From the NCBI RefSeq assembly GCF_023169945.1, contig NZ_AP025591.1:806001-870000 (forward strand): a stretch of 64,000 bases of DNA, read 5' to 3'. Positions within the stretch are counted from its first letter, which is position 1, and every line of letters begins with the position of its first letter. The notes below the pieces were generated by a model. That model made no database searches. It was not told where the DNA came from and worked only from the letters and a program-made list of their open reading frames with translations. The translations under genes were made by a program, and so were the position numbers. Shown here piece after piece: positions 1 through 8,351 of this stretch. This stretch comes from Anaeromyxobacter oryzae (GTDB lineage Bacteria > Myxococcota > Myxococcia > Myxococcales > Anaeromyxobacteraceae).

Positions 1-389
1 ACGGCGATCTGTGGCCGAGCAACGTGCTCGTCGGGCCGGCCGGCTGCGCGTTCGTCGACTGGGAGGACGTGCGCGTGGCCCATCCGTTCCTCAGCCTGTT
101 CCAGCTGCTCACCGGGGCCCACCTCGACCGCCGCTTCGCCGACCACGACGCCGCCGCGGCGCGCATCCGCGACGCGTACCTGGCCGGCTGGAGCGCCTGG
201 GGCGGGCGCGCGGAGCTCGCGCGCGCGTTCGACGCCGCCCACGACGTCGCCGCCGTCGCCGTCGCCGTCAGCTATCGCCGCTACCCGCCGGCGGTGGTGC
301 AGGCGCATCCGTGGATGCGCGAGATGCCGGCCTTCTGCCTCGGCCGGATCCTGGCGCGCCGGGCGGCGGCGCCAGGCCCTCGCGAATGA
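1..389 (+). CDS. Aminoglycoside phosphotransferase-family protein, 3' end only
   Basis: The gene enters from the left edge with its reading frame starting at base 3 and stops at TGA 387-389. The first visible residues read GDLWPSNVLV, followed by FVDWEDV. These match the catalytic loop (H-G-D-x4-N) and the metal-binding D of the DFG-like motif in APH/choline-kinase-type small-molecule kinases. The catalytic His and the whole N lobe lie outside the window. About 128 residues are visible, mostly the helical C lobe. Family membership comes from these two motifs; the substrate cannot be told from this fragment. Members phosphorylate aminoglycosides, choline, homoserine, fructosamine or other small molecules. 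Confidence 0.75.
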   Translation, partial: GDLWPSNVLVGPAGCAFVDWEDVRVAHPFLSLFQLLTGAHLDRRFADHDAAAARIRDAYLAGWSAWGGRAELARAFDAAHDVAAVAVAVSYRRYPPAVVQAHPWMREMPAFCLGRILARRAAAPGPRE

Positions 390-1247
390 AGCGCGGGCGC
401 GTCGGTATGGCCCGATCATCGGCGGCAGCTCGAGATCGTCCAGCGGCGAGAAGCGGGGGGCCCTGCGGGTGAGCCTCGGCCGGCCGGGCGCCGGCTACCC
501 GCGACCGGCTGCCGAATGGTCGGAAGATCGCCGCGACTTCTCGTCGTGCCGGCGCGCGCTCGCGGGCGCCGAACGGTCGAGCGACGCGGCGGCGACGACG
601 TGCTGCCCTTGGCGGAGAGGCCTGCGGCCACGCGTGGAGCGGCGGCGCACGACGTGGGCATGCGCCTTGCTCTTCTCCACGCTCGACGGCAGGCGGCGAG
701 CGGCGACACGGCTCTCGAGCCGACCGGCCACGTGGAGCGATCATGCAAGGCGTACTTCGATTCCGCCACGTCGCGCTGCACCCGTTCCTCACGTGCCACG
801 TGATCGGATGGCGCGGGGTGGTTCGGATCACGATCGATCTGCTCCGCGGTGAGCGGCGCACCTTCCTCTCGTACTGCGCGTTGCGCTCCGCCTAGGGATG
901 TGATCGGCGACCCTCGCCGGCTCCGTGACCGCCCGCGCTGCTGCCGGCCCCCTCTCCTCGCGTCAGATTGCCGGTCCTCGCCGGTCTCCGGTTGCCGGCT
1001 CGCTTCCACGGCAGCGTTTCCGCTTTTCGCGAATTCGGCTGTCTTTGCTGGCGAGCGGCCTGGCGTCCGCCTCCACCCCGAGTCTCATCGCGCCACGTCC
1101 GGGATGTTGCGACGTCCGCTTCGAGGCGCGTAGCGTGGACCGCGTTCACGCCGCCGCTCGCGGCGCGTGGACGTGGGCTCGGCAGCCGAGGTCGCGCGCC
1201 GCCCGGGGCAGCTCACCGCGTGACGCCGCGAGAGTCGGAGGGTCTCC
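390..1247. other. Long intergenic stretch with one possible small ORF
   Basis: No full-length gene is convincing in either strand here. The longer open frames (for example 469-852 plus and 416-1009 minus) have Arg/Ala/Pro-rich translations typical of out-of-frame readings of GC-rich DNA. The only stretch with normal codon bias is 743-895, listed separately. No terminator or tRNA was recognised. Confidence 0.5.
743..895 (+). CDS. Possible 50-residue protein of unknown function
   Basis: ATG at 743 is preceded at a good distance by GGAG (about 734-737) and the frame ends at TAG 893-895. About 84 percent of its codons end in G or C, as in real genes of this window, while the other frames of this gap read as Arg/Pro-rich noise. 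The product is basic with a hydrophobic middle (HPFLTCHVIGWRG) and two Cys residues. I do not recognise a family. It could be a genuine small protein or the remnant of a larger gene. Confidence 0.35.
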   Translation: MQGVLRFRHVALHPFLTCHVIGWRGVVRITIDLLRGERRTFLSYCALRSA

Positions 1248-1724
1248 ATGAGGCGTCGCGTCGCCTTGCCGGCGTTCGTCGTCCTGGTGGCGGGCGGGTG
1301 CGCGAACGGCAAGGCTCCGGAGCAGAGCGCCGGACCCGTCGCGGCGGGCGCGAGCGTCCCGTCCGACCTGACGATCGTCTGCGGCGCGGGCGGCGGCTTC
1401 ACCGGCGAATGGGAGGGACGCACCGTGAAGCCGGACGGCGCCGTCCTCGCGTGGAGGGGACTCGGCGCCGAGGAGCACCCCGTCCCCGCAGGTCGCCTGT
1501 CGCCCGACGCGCGGCGCGCGCTGTGGGACGCGATCAACGCGGCGCGGTTCTTCGAGGTGGAGCGGCACGAGCCGGGGAACATGACCGCGCTCGTGCGCGT
1601 GACGGCTGGGGGCCGGACGCACGAGGCCTCGTGGCCGCTCGCCGAGGACGCGGCAGCGGAGCCCGGATCACTCGACGCGCTGTACGCGACCTGTCGAGAC
1701 GTCGTCGACCGAACGGAGCGATGA
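1248..1724 (+). CDS. Small lipoprotein of unknown function
   Basis: This is a 158-residue protein with a basic start, a hydrophobic stretch and a lipobox VAGGC, which puts the lipidated Cys at residue 18 and predicts membrane anchoring. GGAGGG lies about 7 bases before the ATG, supporting the start. The mature part (about 140 residues) shows no domain I recognise; it contains two Cys residues that could pair (ICGAG near 45 and ATCRD near 150). The gene is followed 48 bases later by the secreted M4 protease on the same strand, so co-expression is plausible but not shown. Confidence 0.75.
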   Translation: MRRRVALPAFVVLVAGGCANGKAPEQSAGPVAAGASVPSDLTIVCGAGGGFTGEWEGRTVKPDGAVLAWRGLGAEEHPVPAGRLSPDARRALWDAINAARFFEVERHEPGNMTALVRVTAGGRTHEASWPLAEDAAAEPGSLDALYATCRDVVDRTER

Positions 1725-1772
1725 GCTCGCCCGGCGAGACCGGGCGCGGCGCAGCGCTACGAGGAGGAGACC

Positions 1773-4586
1773 ATGACGATCCGTCGCGCCTGCCTGCTGC
1801 TGCTCGTGTTGGCGCTTCCTCTCGCCTCGACGCACGCCGGCGCCCCCGCGCCGGTGCCGGGGCGGGGCGACCCGGCGGCGCCGTTCCGCGCGAAGAAGCC
1901 GCGCGCCGCGCCGGCCGTCGCCGGTGAGCGCGAGGCGCGGCTCGCGGACGTCCGCGGTCGGCTCGAGGCCGGGGTGGCGGGCTCGCTCGCCGTCGCGACC
2001 GGGCGGGACGTGCGGTCGCTCTCCTCGTCTCGCGGCGCTGCCGAGCTGGCGCGCCTGGAGCGCGGGGGTGGGCCAGCGTTCCACGTCTCCTTCCACGAGC
2101 GGACCGGCACGCCGCGGTTCATCGCCGGGGCGGACCTCCGCGCGGGCGGGTCGCCCGTCGCGGGCGTGACCGCGACCGCGCGGGCGTTCCTCGCGGAGAA
2201 CCGGATCCTGCTCCGGAGCGCCGACCCCGCTGCGGAGCTCGTCGCATTCCGGACCGAGCGCGACGGCGCGGGGTTCACCGCCGTGCGCTTCCAGCAGCGG
2301 TACGCCGGGGTGGACGTGTGGGGGCACGATGCGGTCGTGCGGCTCGACGCGATCGGGAGGGTGATCGGCTTCAGCGGGGATCTCCTGCCGACGCCGACCG
2401 GCGCGAGGGCCGCCCCCGACGTCCCGGCGGCGCGCGCCGCGAAGGTGGCGGTGGGGAGGCTCGCGATCCGCGACGGCGTGATCGCGTCCGAGGAGAGCGC
2501 CACGCTCGTCCTCCTTTCGGACGACGCCGGCGTCCGCCTCGCGTGGCGCGTGGTGGTCGCGGCGGACCTCGCGTACCGGCGCGAGGTCTTCGTGGACGCG
2601 ACGACGGGGACGATCGTCCGCGACGCGAGCCTCGTCCGCGACGACGGCCCGGCCACGGGGACCGGCGTCGACCTCGCGAACACGACCCGCTCCCTCGGCC
2701 TGTACCAGCTCGGGCCCGACTACCTGATGATCGACACGCGCAAGGACATGTACGACGCGGCCGGCAGCCAGATGCCCAACGCGGCGAAGGGGGCCATCGT
2801 CGTGCTCGACGCGCAGCACGGCGGCGGCACGAACCTCGTCTGCGTGAAGTCGCAGGATCCGTCCAGCTGGGGCGCGTTCCAAAACGCCGTGAGCGCCGCG
2901 ACCTGGGGCGGCATCGTCTACGACTACTACCGCGATCGCCACGGGCGCAGGTCGTTCGACGGCGAGGGCGGCACGATGAGGCTCGTCGTGAACTACCAGC
3001 AGAACTACCGGAACGCGTTCTGGAACGGCGCGTTCATGGTGTTCGGCAACGGCGACGGCCAGAAGTTCAGCGACCTCGCCGGAGCGCTCGACGTGACCGC
3101 GCACGAGCTCACGCACGGCGTCGTCGAGCACACGGCGCAGCTGGTGTACGAGTCGCAGTCGGGCGCGCTGAACGAGCACTTCGCGGACGCGTTCGGCACG
3201 GCGACGGAGTTCTACGCGCGGGGGAGCGGCGGGAACTGGCTCATGGGCGAGGACGTGACGACGCCGTCCATCCCGGGCGACGCGCTGAGGAGCATGCAGG
3301 ACCCGGGCGGCGCGAACGTCGTCTCGAAGCAGCCGGGCCACATGAGCGAGTACCAGGACCTGCCTCCGGACGAGCAACACGACAACGGCGGCGTGCACGT
3401 GAACAGCGGCATCCCGAACCGCGCGTTCTACCTGGCCGCGACCGCGATCGGGATCGAGAAGGCGGAGCGGATCTGGTACCGGGCGCTCACGCAGCACCTG
3501 TTCAGCAGGGCGCAGTTCGTCGACTTCCGGCTCGCGACGGTCCAGTCGGCGGGCGAGCTCTTCGGGTCGGGCTCCGCCGAGGAGCGCGCGGTCGCGTCGG
3601 CGATGGACGCGGTCGGGATCCAGGAGGGCGCGGGCACGCCGCCCACGTCGCCGCTCCCGGAGAACCCCGGGACGCCCTGGCTCGCCGTCGTCGACAGCGG
3701 GTCCGGCCGGGTCATCCGGGTCGCGCCGAGCTTCGACCCGGGCCCGAAGGACATCACCGCGACGCCGGTCGGGCCGGGCGGCAGGCCGAGCTTCTCCGAC
3801 GACGGCAGCGTCTTCGCGTGGGTCGGGGCGGACGGGAACGTGTACGCCGCGACGTCGGACGGGGGGACACCCGTCGCGCTCAGCACCCAGGGCGGCTGGT
3901 GGAGCGTCGCCCTGAACGCGAACGTGACGCGCCTCGCGGCCACGAGCACGAAGGAGGACGGGCTCATCTACGTGTTCGACCTCGTGAACCCGGAGCAGAG
4001 CCGCGCGTACGAGCTGAAGACCCAGACGACGAGCGACGGGGAGGAGCCGGACCTCGTCGTGTTCGCCGACGTCATGGAGTTCACCGTGCGGGGCGACCTC
4101 CTCGTCTACGACGCGCTGAACCGGGCGACGGTGAACGGCGCCCGCTACGAGTACTGGGACCTGAGCCTCATGCGGCTCTCCGACGGCGAGACGTTCCGGC
4201 TCCTCGCGCCGCTGCCGATCGGGGAGAGCGTCGGCAACCCGGCGCTCGGGCAGAACCACGACACCCGGCTCGTGTTCGATCACGCCTCGGCGAATGGGTC
4301 GGTGGAGGTGCTCGCCCTCGACTTCGACCAGGGCAAGCTCGGGGTCGTGGTGCCGGACAACCAGGGCTCCGTCGGCCGGCCGACGTTCTCCGGCAAGGAC
4401 GACCAAGTCTACTACCAGCGCCAGACCGCGCAGCGCGACGAGATCCACGTCATCTTCCTGCGCGAGGACGGGATCACCGGCGCCGGGAACGACGCGCTCT
4501 GGGCGACGGGGGCCACCTCGCCGGTCTGGTTCACGGTGGGCAAGCGGCCCTCCGCGGCCGCGCCCGCAGGAGGCGACCGACCGTGA
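1773..4586 (+). CDS. Secreted M4 (thermolysin-family) metalloprotease with C-terminal beta-propeller-like extension
   Basis: This 937-residue zinc endopeptidase is predicted to be exported (signal peptide about residues 1-22). After it comes a propeptide region of FTP/PepSY type (about 60-280), then the M4 catalytic unit: HELTH at 444-448 (two zinc His plus the catalytic Glu), the third ligand E468 in GALNEHFADAFG twenty residues later, and the acid-stabilising H542 in GVHVNSGIPNRAF. All expected catalytic residues are present. The last 290 residues or so are not part of M4 and resemble TolB-type WD-like propeller repeats (for example RPSFSDDGSVFAW and RPTFSGKDDQVYY), perhaps for binding. GAGGAGA precedes the ATG. 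The role is presumably extracellular protein degradation, fitting a myxobacterial secretome; the natural substrate is unknown. Confidence 0.93.
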   Translation: MTIRRACLLLLVLALPLASTHAGAPAPVPGRGDPAAPFRAKKPRAAPAVAGEREARLADVRGRLEAGVAGSLAVATGRDVRSLSSSRGAAELARLERGGGPAFHVSFHERTGTPRFIAGADLRAGGSPVAGVTATARAFLAENRILLRSADPAAELVAFRTERDGAGFTAVRFQQRYAGVDVWGHDAVVRLDAIGRVIGFSGDLLPTPTGARAAPDVPAARAAKVAVGRLAIRDGVIASEESATLVLLSDDAGVRLAWRVVVAADLAYRREVFVDATTGTIVRDASLVRDDGPATGTGVDLANTTRSLGLYQLGPDYLMIDTRKDMYDAAGSQMPNAAKGAIVVLDAQHGGGTNLVCVKSQDPSSWGAFQNAVSAATWGGIVYDYYRDRHGRRSFDGEGGTMRLVVNYQQNYRNAFWNGAFMVFGNGDGQKFSDLAGALDVTAHELTHGVVEHTAQLVYESQSGALNEHFADAFGTATEFYARGSGGNWLMGEDVTTPSIPGDALRSMQDPGGANVVSKQPGHMSEYQDLPPDEQHDNGGVHVNSGIPNRAFYLAATAIGIEKAERIWYRALTQHLFSRAQFVDFRLATVQSAGELFGSGSAEERAVASAMDAVGIQEGAGTPPTSPLPENPGTPWLAVVDSGSGRVIRVAPSFDPGPKDITATPVGPGGRPSFSDDGSVFAWVGADGNVYAATSDGGTPVALSTQGGWWSVALNANVTRLAATSTKEDGLIYVFDLVNPEQSRAYELKTQTTSDGEEPDLVVFADVMEFTVRGDLLVYDALNRATVNGARYEYWDLSLMRLSDGETFRLLAPLPIGESVGNPALGQNHDTRLVFDHASANGSVEVLALDFDQGKLGVVVPDNQGSVGRPTFSGKDDQVYYQRQTAQRDEIHVIFLREDGITGAGNDALWATGATSPVWFTVGKRPSAAAPAGGDRP

Positions 4587-4946
4587 GCGGCGCGGGCGAG
4601 GAGGACGCGCCCATCCAGCCGCCGAACATGGGCAGTCCGCGCTCCTGCGGGACGCGGCAGCATCGGCGCGAGGTCGTGCTCTGCGCCTCGCGCCCTCGTC
4701 CCGTCCGACCAGCCTCGTGCGCGGGCCTGGAGTCCGTCGAAGGCGTCGAGCCGGCGAACGAGCGTGGTCGGCCGGTCGGGAGGCGAAGCGACGAAGCCCT
4801 CGGCCTTCAAGGCCGCAAGCTCGTCCTCGATGGCGAGCTTCGCGGCGTCTCCGAGCGTCCGGGTGGCGTCGGTTGATGCGTGTACAGGGAAGCTCGCCGT
4901 CCTGATTACTGGATGAAGTGATCTCAGCCCAGTCCCGGCAAACGAA
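4587..4946. other. Intergenic stretch between the protease gene and the tRNA terminator
   Basis: This stretch of about 360 bases separates the convergent protease and tRNA-Ala. It contains the possible coding remnant at 4727-4873 (minus) and nothing else I can support. Confidence 0.5.
4727..4873 (-). pseudogene. Possible coding remnant
   Basis: Read on the minus strand, about 49 codons have the codon bias of real genes here and encode a normal-looking amphipathic segment (for example AIEDELAALKAEGF and RRLDAFDGLQ). There is no good start, and downstream the frame dissolves into Arg/Ala-rich sequence overlapping the protease gene antisense. It may be a leftover piece of a gene. No family is recognised and the call is weak. 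Confidence 0.2.
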
Positions 4947-4976
4947 ACGGGCGGTCAGGTTTCCCTGACCGCCCGT
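4939..4976 (-). terminator. Rho-independent terminator of tRNA-Ala
   Basis: A perfect 13-bp inverted repeat (ACGGGCGGTCAGG at 4947-4959, its complement at 4964-4976) with a 4-base loop lies 8 bases beyond the 3' end of the tRNA on the minus strand. Read on that strand it is followed by TTTCGTTT, a T-rich tail that is rare in this genome. Confidence 0.85.
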
Positions 4977-4984
4977 CTTCACTG

Positions 4985-5057
<73 letters not shown>

Positions 5058-5066
5058 GTCTTGCTG

Positions 5067-5387
5067 CTATGTCGCTCCGGGGTGCTCGCGCTCCAGCTGC
5101 GCGATCTCCCCGTCCTGCTCCGCGAGTCTCTCCTCGAGGCTCGCGACCTTCTGCATCGCCCGCTCCAGCTCGCCGGGCAGCTCCACCCGACCCGCCTTCA
5201 CCAGCGCTCGGTACCGCTCGCCGAGGTGCCGCAGGGCGTCGTCCAGCTCCCTGCGCGTCGCGGAACGGTCCAGCTTCCGCTTCATGATCTGGGACCGGAG
5301 GATCACCCGGTCCCGCACCGCCTCGAAAAGCTTTGCCGTCACTCTCGCCCGAGCGGACCTTCGGGGGCCGCGCGGGAGGGCAGTCAT
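5067..5387 (-). CDS. Predicted coiled-coil protein, unknown function
   Basis: This is a 106-residue, highly charged, mostly helical protein if the ATG at 5385-5387 is used; an upstream in-frame start at 5441 would add a low-quality N-terminus. The second half has heptad-like spacing (ELERAMQKVASLEERLAEQ, then IAQLEREH), suggesting a coiled coil. The stop codon lies only 9 bases before the 5' end of tRNA-Ala on the same strand, and no terminator separates them, so the two may share a transcript that ends at the terminator after the tRNA. I recognise no family and no catalytic motif. Confidence 0.6.
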   Translation of the reverse strand: MTALPRGPRRSARARVTAKLFEAVRDRVILRSQIMKRKLDRSATRRELDDALRHLGERYRALVKAGRVELPGELERAMQKVASLEERLAEQDGEIAQLEREHPGAT

Positions 5388-5617
5388 TAACGCGGGGGCG
5401 GCGCAGCCGTCAAGACCGTTCTCCCGGTCGGATGCCCGCACGCGACGGCGAGGCGAGGCCGCTCTTCACGCCGCTGTGGCGGGCCGGCGTCACCGGGCGG
5501 CCGAGGCTCGCGGAGCGCCGCGCGCCGCGCCGCGTTTCCGCTGGAAGGCCGCGGCATTCCCGCGGCGCCGCGACGGTGGCACCCCCCTTGCTGAACCAGG
5601 AGCACGGAGGTCACGCC

Positions 5618-6508
5618 ATGCGCTCCGTCGCTCTGCTGCTGCTCGCCGCCCTCGTCGCGTCCGCCGCGCCCGCGCGCGCCGACGAGGACCGGCCCCGGCG
5701 CCCCGTCCCTTCCCGTCCCCGTGCTCACGAGCGTGTCGCCGTCGCGCCCCCGATGGCGCTCCTCGCGGCGCCGGCGCCCGGCCGCGCCGCCCCCGTCCCC
5801 GCGCCCTACCCCCGGCGCGTCGTGGCGTCGGGCGTCGCGTTCGCGGCGCCGGCGCCGTTCTGGTCCGGCTGGGGATGGGGCTGGGGCTACTACCCGCTCT
5901 ACCCCCGGTACCCGACCGGCCACGCGCCCGAGTACGGCTACCCCGAGACCGATCCGGATCAGCTCCACGTCCGCCTCTCCGCGAGCGGAGCCGGGATGTC
6001 CGACGGCGGCGCGCTCGGTCTCGCGCTCGCCATCGACGGCCGCTCCGCGGGCATGAACGCGTCCTTCGACGGCCTCGACAAGGACGGCGTGACCGGCCTG
6101 CCGGGCCAGGATCACCACCCGGTCGGCTGGGGCTCCGCCCACGTCACCTGGTCGGTGCTCTCGGACGAGGTCGCGCGCGTGCGCTTCGAGGTGGGCGGCT
6201 CGATGCTGTCGCTGCCGAGCGCGGGCGCGACGGCCGCCGGCGCGCCGTGGGCGGGGAAGGTGCTCTTCGGCCCCGACCTCGGCGTCTCGGGGCAGCTCGG
6301 GGTCGTCGGCCCCATCGGCCTCGAGGGGCACGTGCGGGTCACGCCGCTCCCGGTGCCGGTGCTCGATACCCGCGTCGCGCTCGCGCTGCGCGCCGGGCCG
6401 TTCGCGGTCACCGGCGGCTGGCGCACGGTGCACGTCGCGGGCGACGGCGTGGACGCGCCGGTGCTCGACTTCCGCGGCCCGGAGCTCGGGGTGTCGGTGA
6501 TGTTCTGA
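5618..6508 (+). CDS. Predicted exported beta-rich (outer-membrane-like) protein
   Basis: This 296-residue protein starts at an ATG preceded by CGGAGG at 5605-5610, which favours it over the longer open frame starting at 5333. A signal peptide (about residues 1-21, ending ARADE) is followed by a Pro/Ala/Arg-rich linker, an aromatic patch of alternating Trp, Gly and Tyr (about 80-105), and then about 180 residues of alternating hydrophobic and polar residues suggestive of beta strands. The last residues are LGVSVMF; a C-terminal Phe is typical of outer-membrane beta-barrels. Function is unknown. The barrel assignment is an inference from pattern only. Confidence 0.7.
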   Translation: MRSVALLLLAALVASAAPARADEDRPRRPVPSRPRAHERVAVAPPMALLAAPAPGRAAPVPAPYPRRVVASGVAFAAPAPFWSGWGWGWGYYPLYPRYPTGHAPEYGYPETDPDQLHVRLSASGAGMSDGGALGLALAIDGRSAGMNASFDGLDKDGVTGLPGQDHHPVGWGSAHVTWSVLSDEVARVRFEVGGSMLSLPSAGATAAGAPWAGKVLFGPDLGVSGQLGVVGPIGLEGHVRVTPLPVPVLDTRVALALRAGPFAVTGGWRTVHVAGDGVDAPVLDFRGPELGVSVMF

Positions 6509-6539
6509 CGGGCGCGCGCCGGCCTCGACGGAAACGCGT

Positions 6540-6572
6540 ACGGCGGGCTCCGGTACTCACCGGGCCCGCCGT
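6540..6572. terminator. Inverted repeat between convergent genes
   Basis: ACGGCGGGC at 6540-6548 pairs with GCCCGCCGT at 6564-6572, extended inward by CCGG/CCGG past a one-base bulge. It lies between the 3' ends of the convergent genes ending at 6508 and 6596 and could end transcription from both sides. The U-rich tail is weak on both strands. Confidence 0.55.
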
Positions 6573-6595
6573 TCTCGTCGGTGGCGTGTGCCGCC

Positions 6596-6706
6596 CTACT
6601 TCTTCGACGACGCCTTCGCCGCGGACGCCTGCCGCTTCTTCCGCGCCTTCCACTGCTGGCGGCGACGGCTCTTCATGCGGGTGTGCTTGCTCTTCGAGTT
6701 CGCCAT
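6596..6706 (-). CDS. Small, strongly basic 36-residue protein
   Basis: ATG at 6704-6706 is preceded on the minus strand by GGAGGA at an ideal 5-7 base spacing, the best ribosome site in this part of the window, and the frame ends at TAG 6596-6598. The product starts MANSKSKHTRMKSRRRQQWK; more than one third of all residues are Lys or Arg and there is a single Trp. This composition suggests RNA or ribosome binding, though it matches no ribosomal protein I know. The gene stands alone and is followed by the hairpin at 6540-6572. The function is an inference from composition only. Confidence 0.7.
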   Translation of the reverse strand: MANSKSKHTRMKSRRRQQWKARKKRQASAAKASSKK

Positions 6707-6774
6707 GCTTCCTCCGAAAGGGCCCCGGGCTCGGGGGCGGCCTGTATACCACGGCGCCGGCCGGCGGGGCGTGA

Positions 6775-8247
6775 TCAGCCGCTCGTCGGGCCGCCGTCCG
6801 ACCGGGGGGTCCCGGGCTTCGGCGCGCCCGCCTCACCCGGGCGTGGCTCCGCCTCGACCGCGGCGGGCGCCGCCGCGGGCTCGGGCTCGCGCCGGGGCGC
6901 CTCCGCCTCGCGCTTCGCCTCCTGCGAGTCGCTCCGGACGTCGGGGCGCTCGATGCGCGTGGTCCCCGCCGCGCCGGGGGGGCGCGAGGGCCGCGGCATA
7001 CCCTCGGCGCCGCGGACGGCGGTCGGCTTCGCGGCGTGCGCGCCGGCACGGACGCGGCTCCCCGCGTCGGGCGGCGCAGGGCGCCGCATCGCCGGCGCGG
7101 GCTGCGCCGACTGCCGGGCGCTCTCCTCCTGCCAAGCGGCGACGAGCTCCCTCACGTCCTCGAGCGGCAGCGCCTTCGAGACCGTGCCGTTCACGCCGTC
7201 GAGGTCGCGCGCCATGCAGAGCGCGTTCAGGATCGCCTCCTCGGTCGCCTCGATGGTCGCCTCGTAGAGCGGGTCGAGCCGCTGGTCGAGGAGGATCTTC
7301 ATCCGGTAGACCATCTTCCGCGTCTCGCGGGGCACCTGGTTCGCGGTGGAGAACGCGAGGATGATCTCGCCGGAGCCGTGCATCGCCGACGAGCCGACCC
7401 GGCCGATGCCGAGCGCGGCACGCTTCGCGAGGCGGTTCAGCTGGTGGGTGATGAGGGGCGCGTCCGTCGCGATGACGGCGATGATCGAGCCGTAGTTCCT
7501 GGACCGCCGCTGCACGCCCTGGTAGCGCGCGTCGAGCACCTCGCCGACGGGCAGCCCGCCGACGCGGAGCTGCCGCATCACGCCGAAGTTGGACATGACG
7601 AGGACGCCGACGGTGTAGCCGCCGAGGGCCTCGGGGAGCTTCCGGCTCGACGTGCCGATCCCCGCCTTGAAGTCGCAGGTGATCATCCCGGTGCCGCCGC
7701 CGACGTTTCCCTCCGCCACCGGCCCGTCGCTCGCCGTCCGGAGCGCCTCGTACACGTGCTCGTCCTTGACGTGGCGGCCGGCGATGTCGTTCAGCCACGA
7801 GTCGTCGCACTCGCCGACGAGCGGGATGATGACGTCGTGCTCGCCGCCGATCCCGGGGTAGCGCTCGACCATCCACTTCACGGCGGCGTCCGAGACGGCG
7901 CCGACCGAGAGCGTGTTGGTGAGGAAGATCGGCGTCTCGACGAGCCCCCACTCGAGGAGCTGCGTCATCCCGGAGACCTCGCCCGCACCGTTCAGCACGA
8001 AGCCGCCGCCGACGACGCGCTCCTCGAAGATGTTGGTGGTGTTCGGGAGGATCGCGGTGACGCCGGTCCGGACCGGGCCCTTCCCGACCTTGAGGGCGCC
8101 CGCGCCCCGGATGATCGTGGAGTGCCCGACCCGGACGCCGGCGACGTCGGTGATCGCGTTCCACTTCCCCGGCTTGAACCGGCCGAGCGAGATGCCGAGC
8201 TCGCGCGCGCGACAGCGGCCGGGCGGGGGTGCGGCGATCTCGGGCAT
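6775..8247 (-). CDS. P1-family (S58, DmpA-type) aminopeptidase with long C-terminal tail
   Basis: The first 380 residues or so match the self-cleaving N-terminal nucleophile aminopeptidases related to DmpA/BapA (L-aminopeptidase/D-esterase, beta-aminopeptidase). Visible family signatures are ITDVAGVRVGH near the start, GNVGGGTGMITCDFKAGIGTSSR in the middle (cited in part), and NYG followed by SIIAVIATDAPL. In DmpA the chain is cut between Gly and Ser, and the freed Ser is the nucleophile; here that Ser is residue 254, close to Ser250 of DmpA. The protein has 490 residues against about 375 for DmpA: the extra 110 residues at the C-terminus are Ala/Pro/Arg/Glu-rich and probably disordered. No signal peptide is seen. 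Substrate is not predictable. Confidence 0.9.
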   Translation of the reverse strand: MPEIAAPPPGRCRARELGISLGRFKPGKWNAITDVAGVRVGHSTIIRGAGALKVGKGPVRTGVTAILPNTTNIFEERVVGGGFVLNGAGEVSGMTQLLEWGLVETPIFLTNTLSVGAVSDAAVKWMVERYPGIGGEHDVIIPLVGECDDSWLNDIAGRHVKDEHVYEALRTASDGPVAEGNVGGGTGMITCDFKAGIGTSSRKLPEALGGYTVGVLVMSNFGVMRQLRVGGLPVGEVLDARYQGVQRRSRNYGSIIAVIATDAPLITHQLNRLAKRAALGIGRVGSSAMHGSGEIILAFSTANQVPRETRKMVYRMKILLDQRLDPLYEATIEATEEAILNALCMARDLDGVNGTVSKALPLEDVRELVAAWQEESARQSAQPAPAMRRPAPPDAGSRVRAGAHAAKPTAVRGAEGMPRPSRPPGAAGTTRIERPDVRSDSQEAKREAEAPRREPEPAAAPAAVEAEPRPGEAGAPKPGTPRSDGGPTSG

Positions 8248-8351
8248 GACAGACGTTTAGCCCGGAGCGGGGCGCCGGCGAAGCGGGAAAAGCGCGCCGT
8301 CGGGCGTCCCCGGCGGGCCGCTCGGGGCCTCCGGGCCCGCGGCCTCGGCGT

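Noticed and set aside
469..852. 127-codon plus-strand frame in the first gap
   Set aside because: Arg/Ser-rich translation, no ribosome site, and codon bias unlike that of real genes here.
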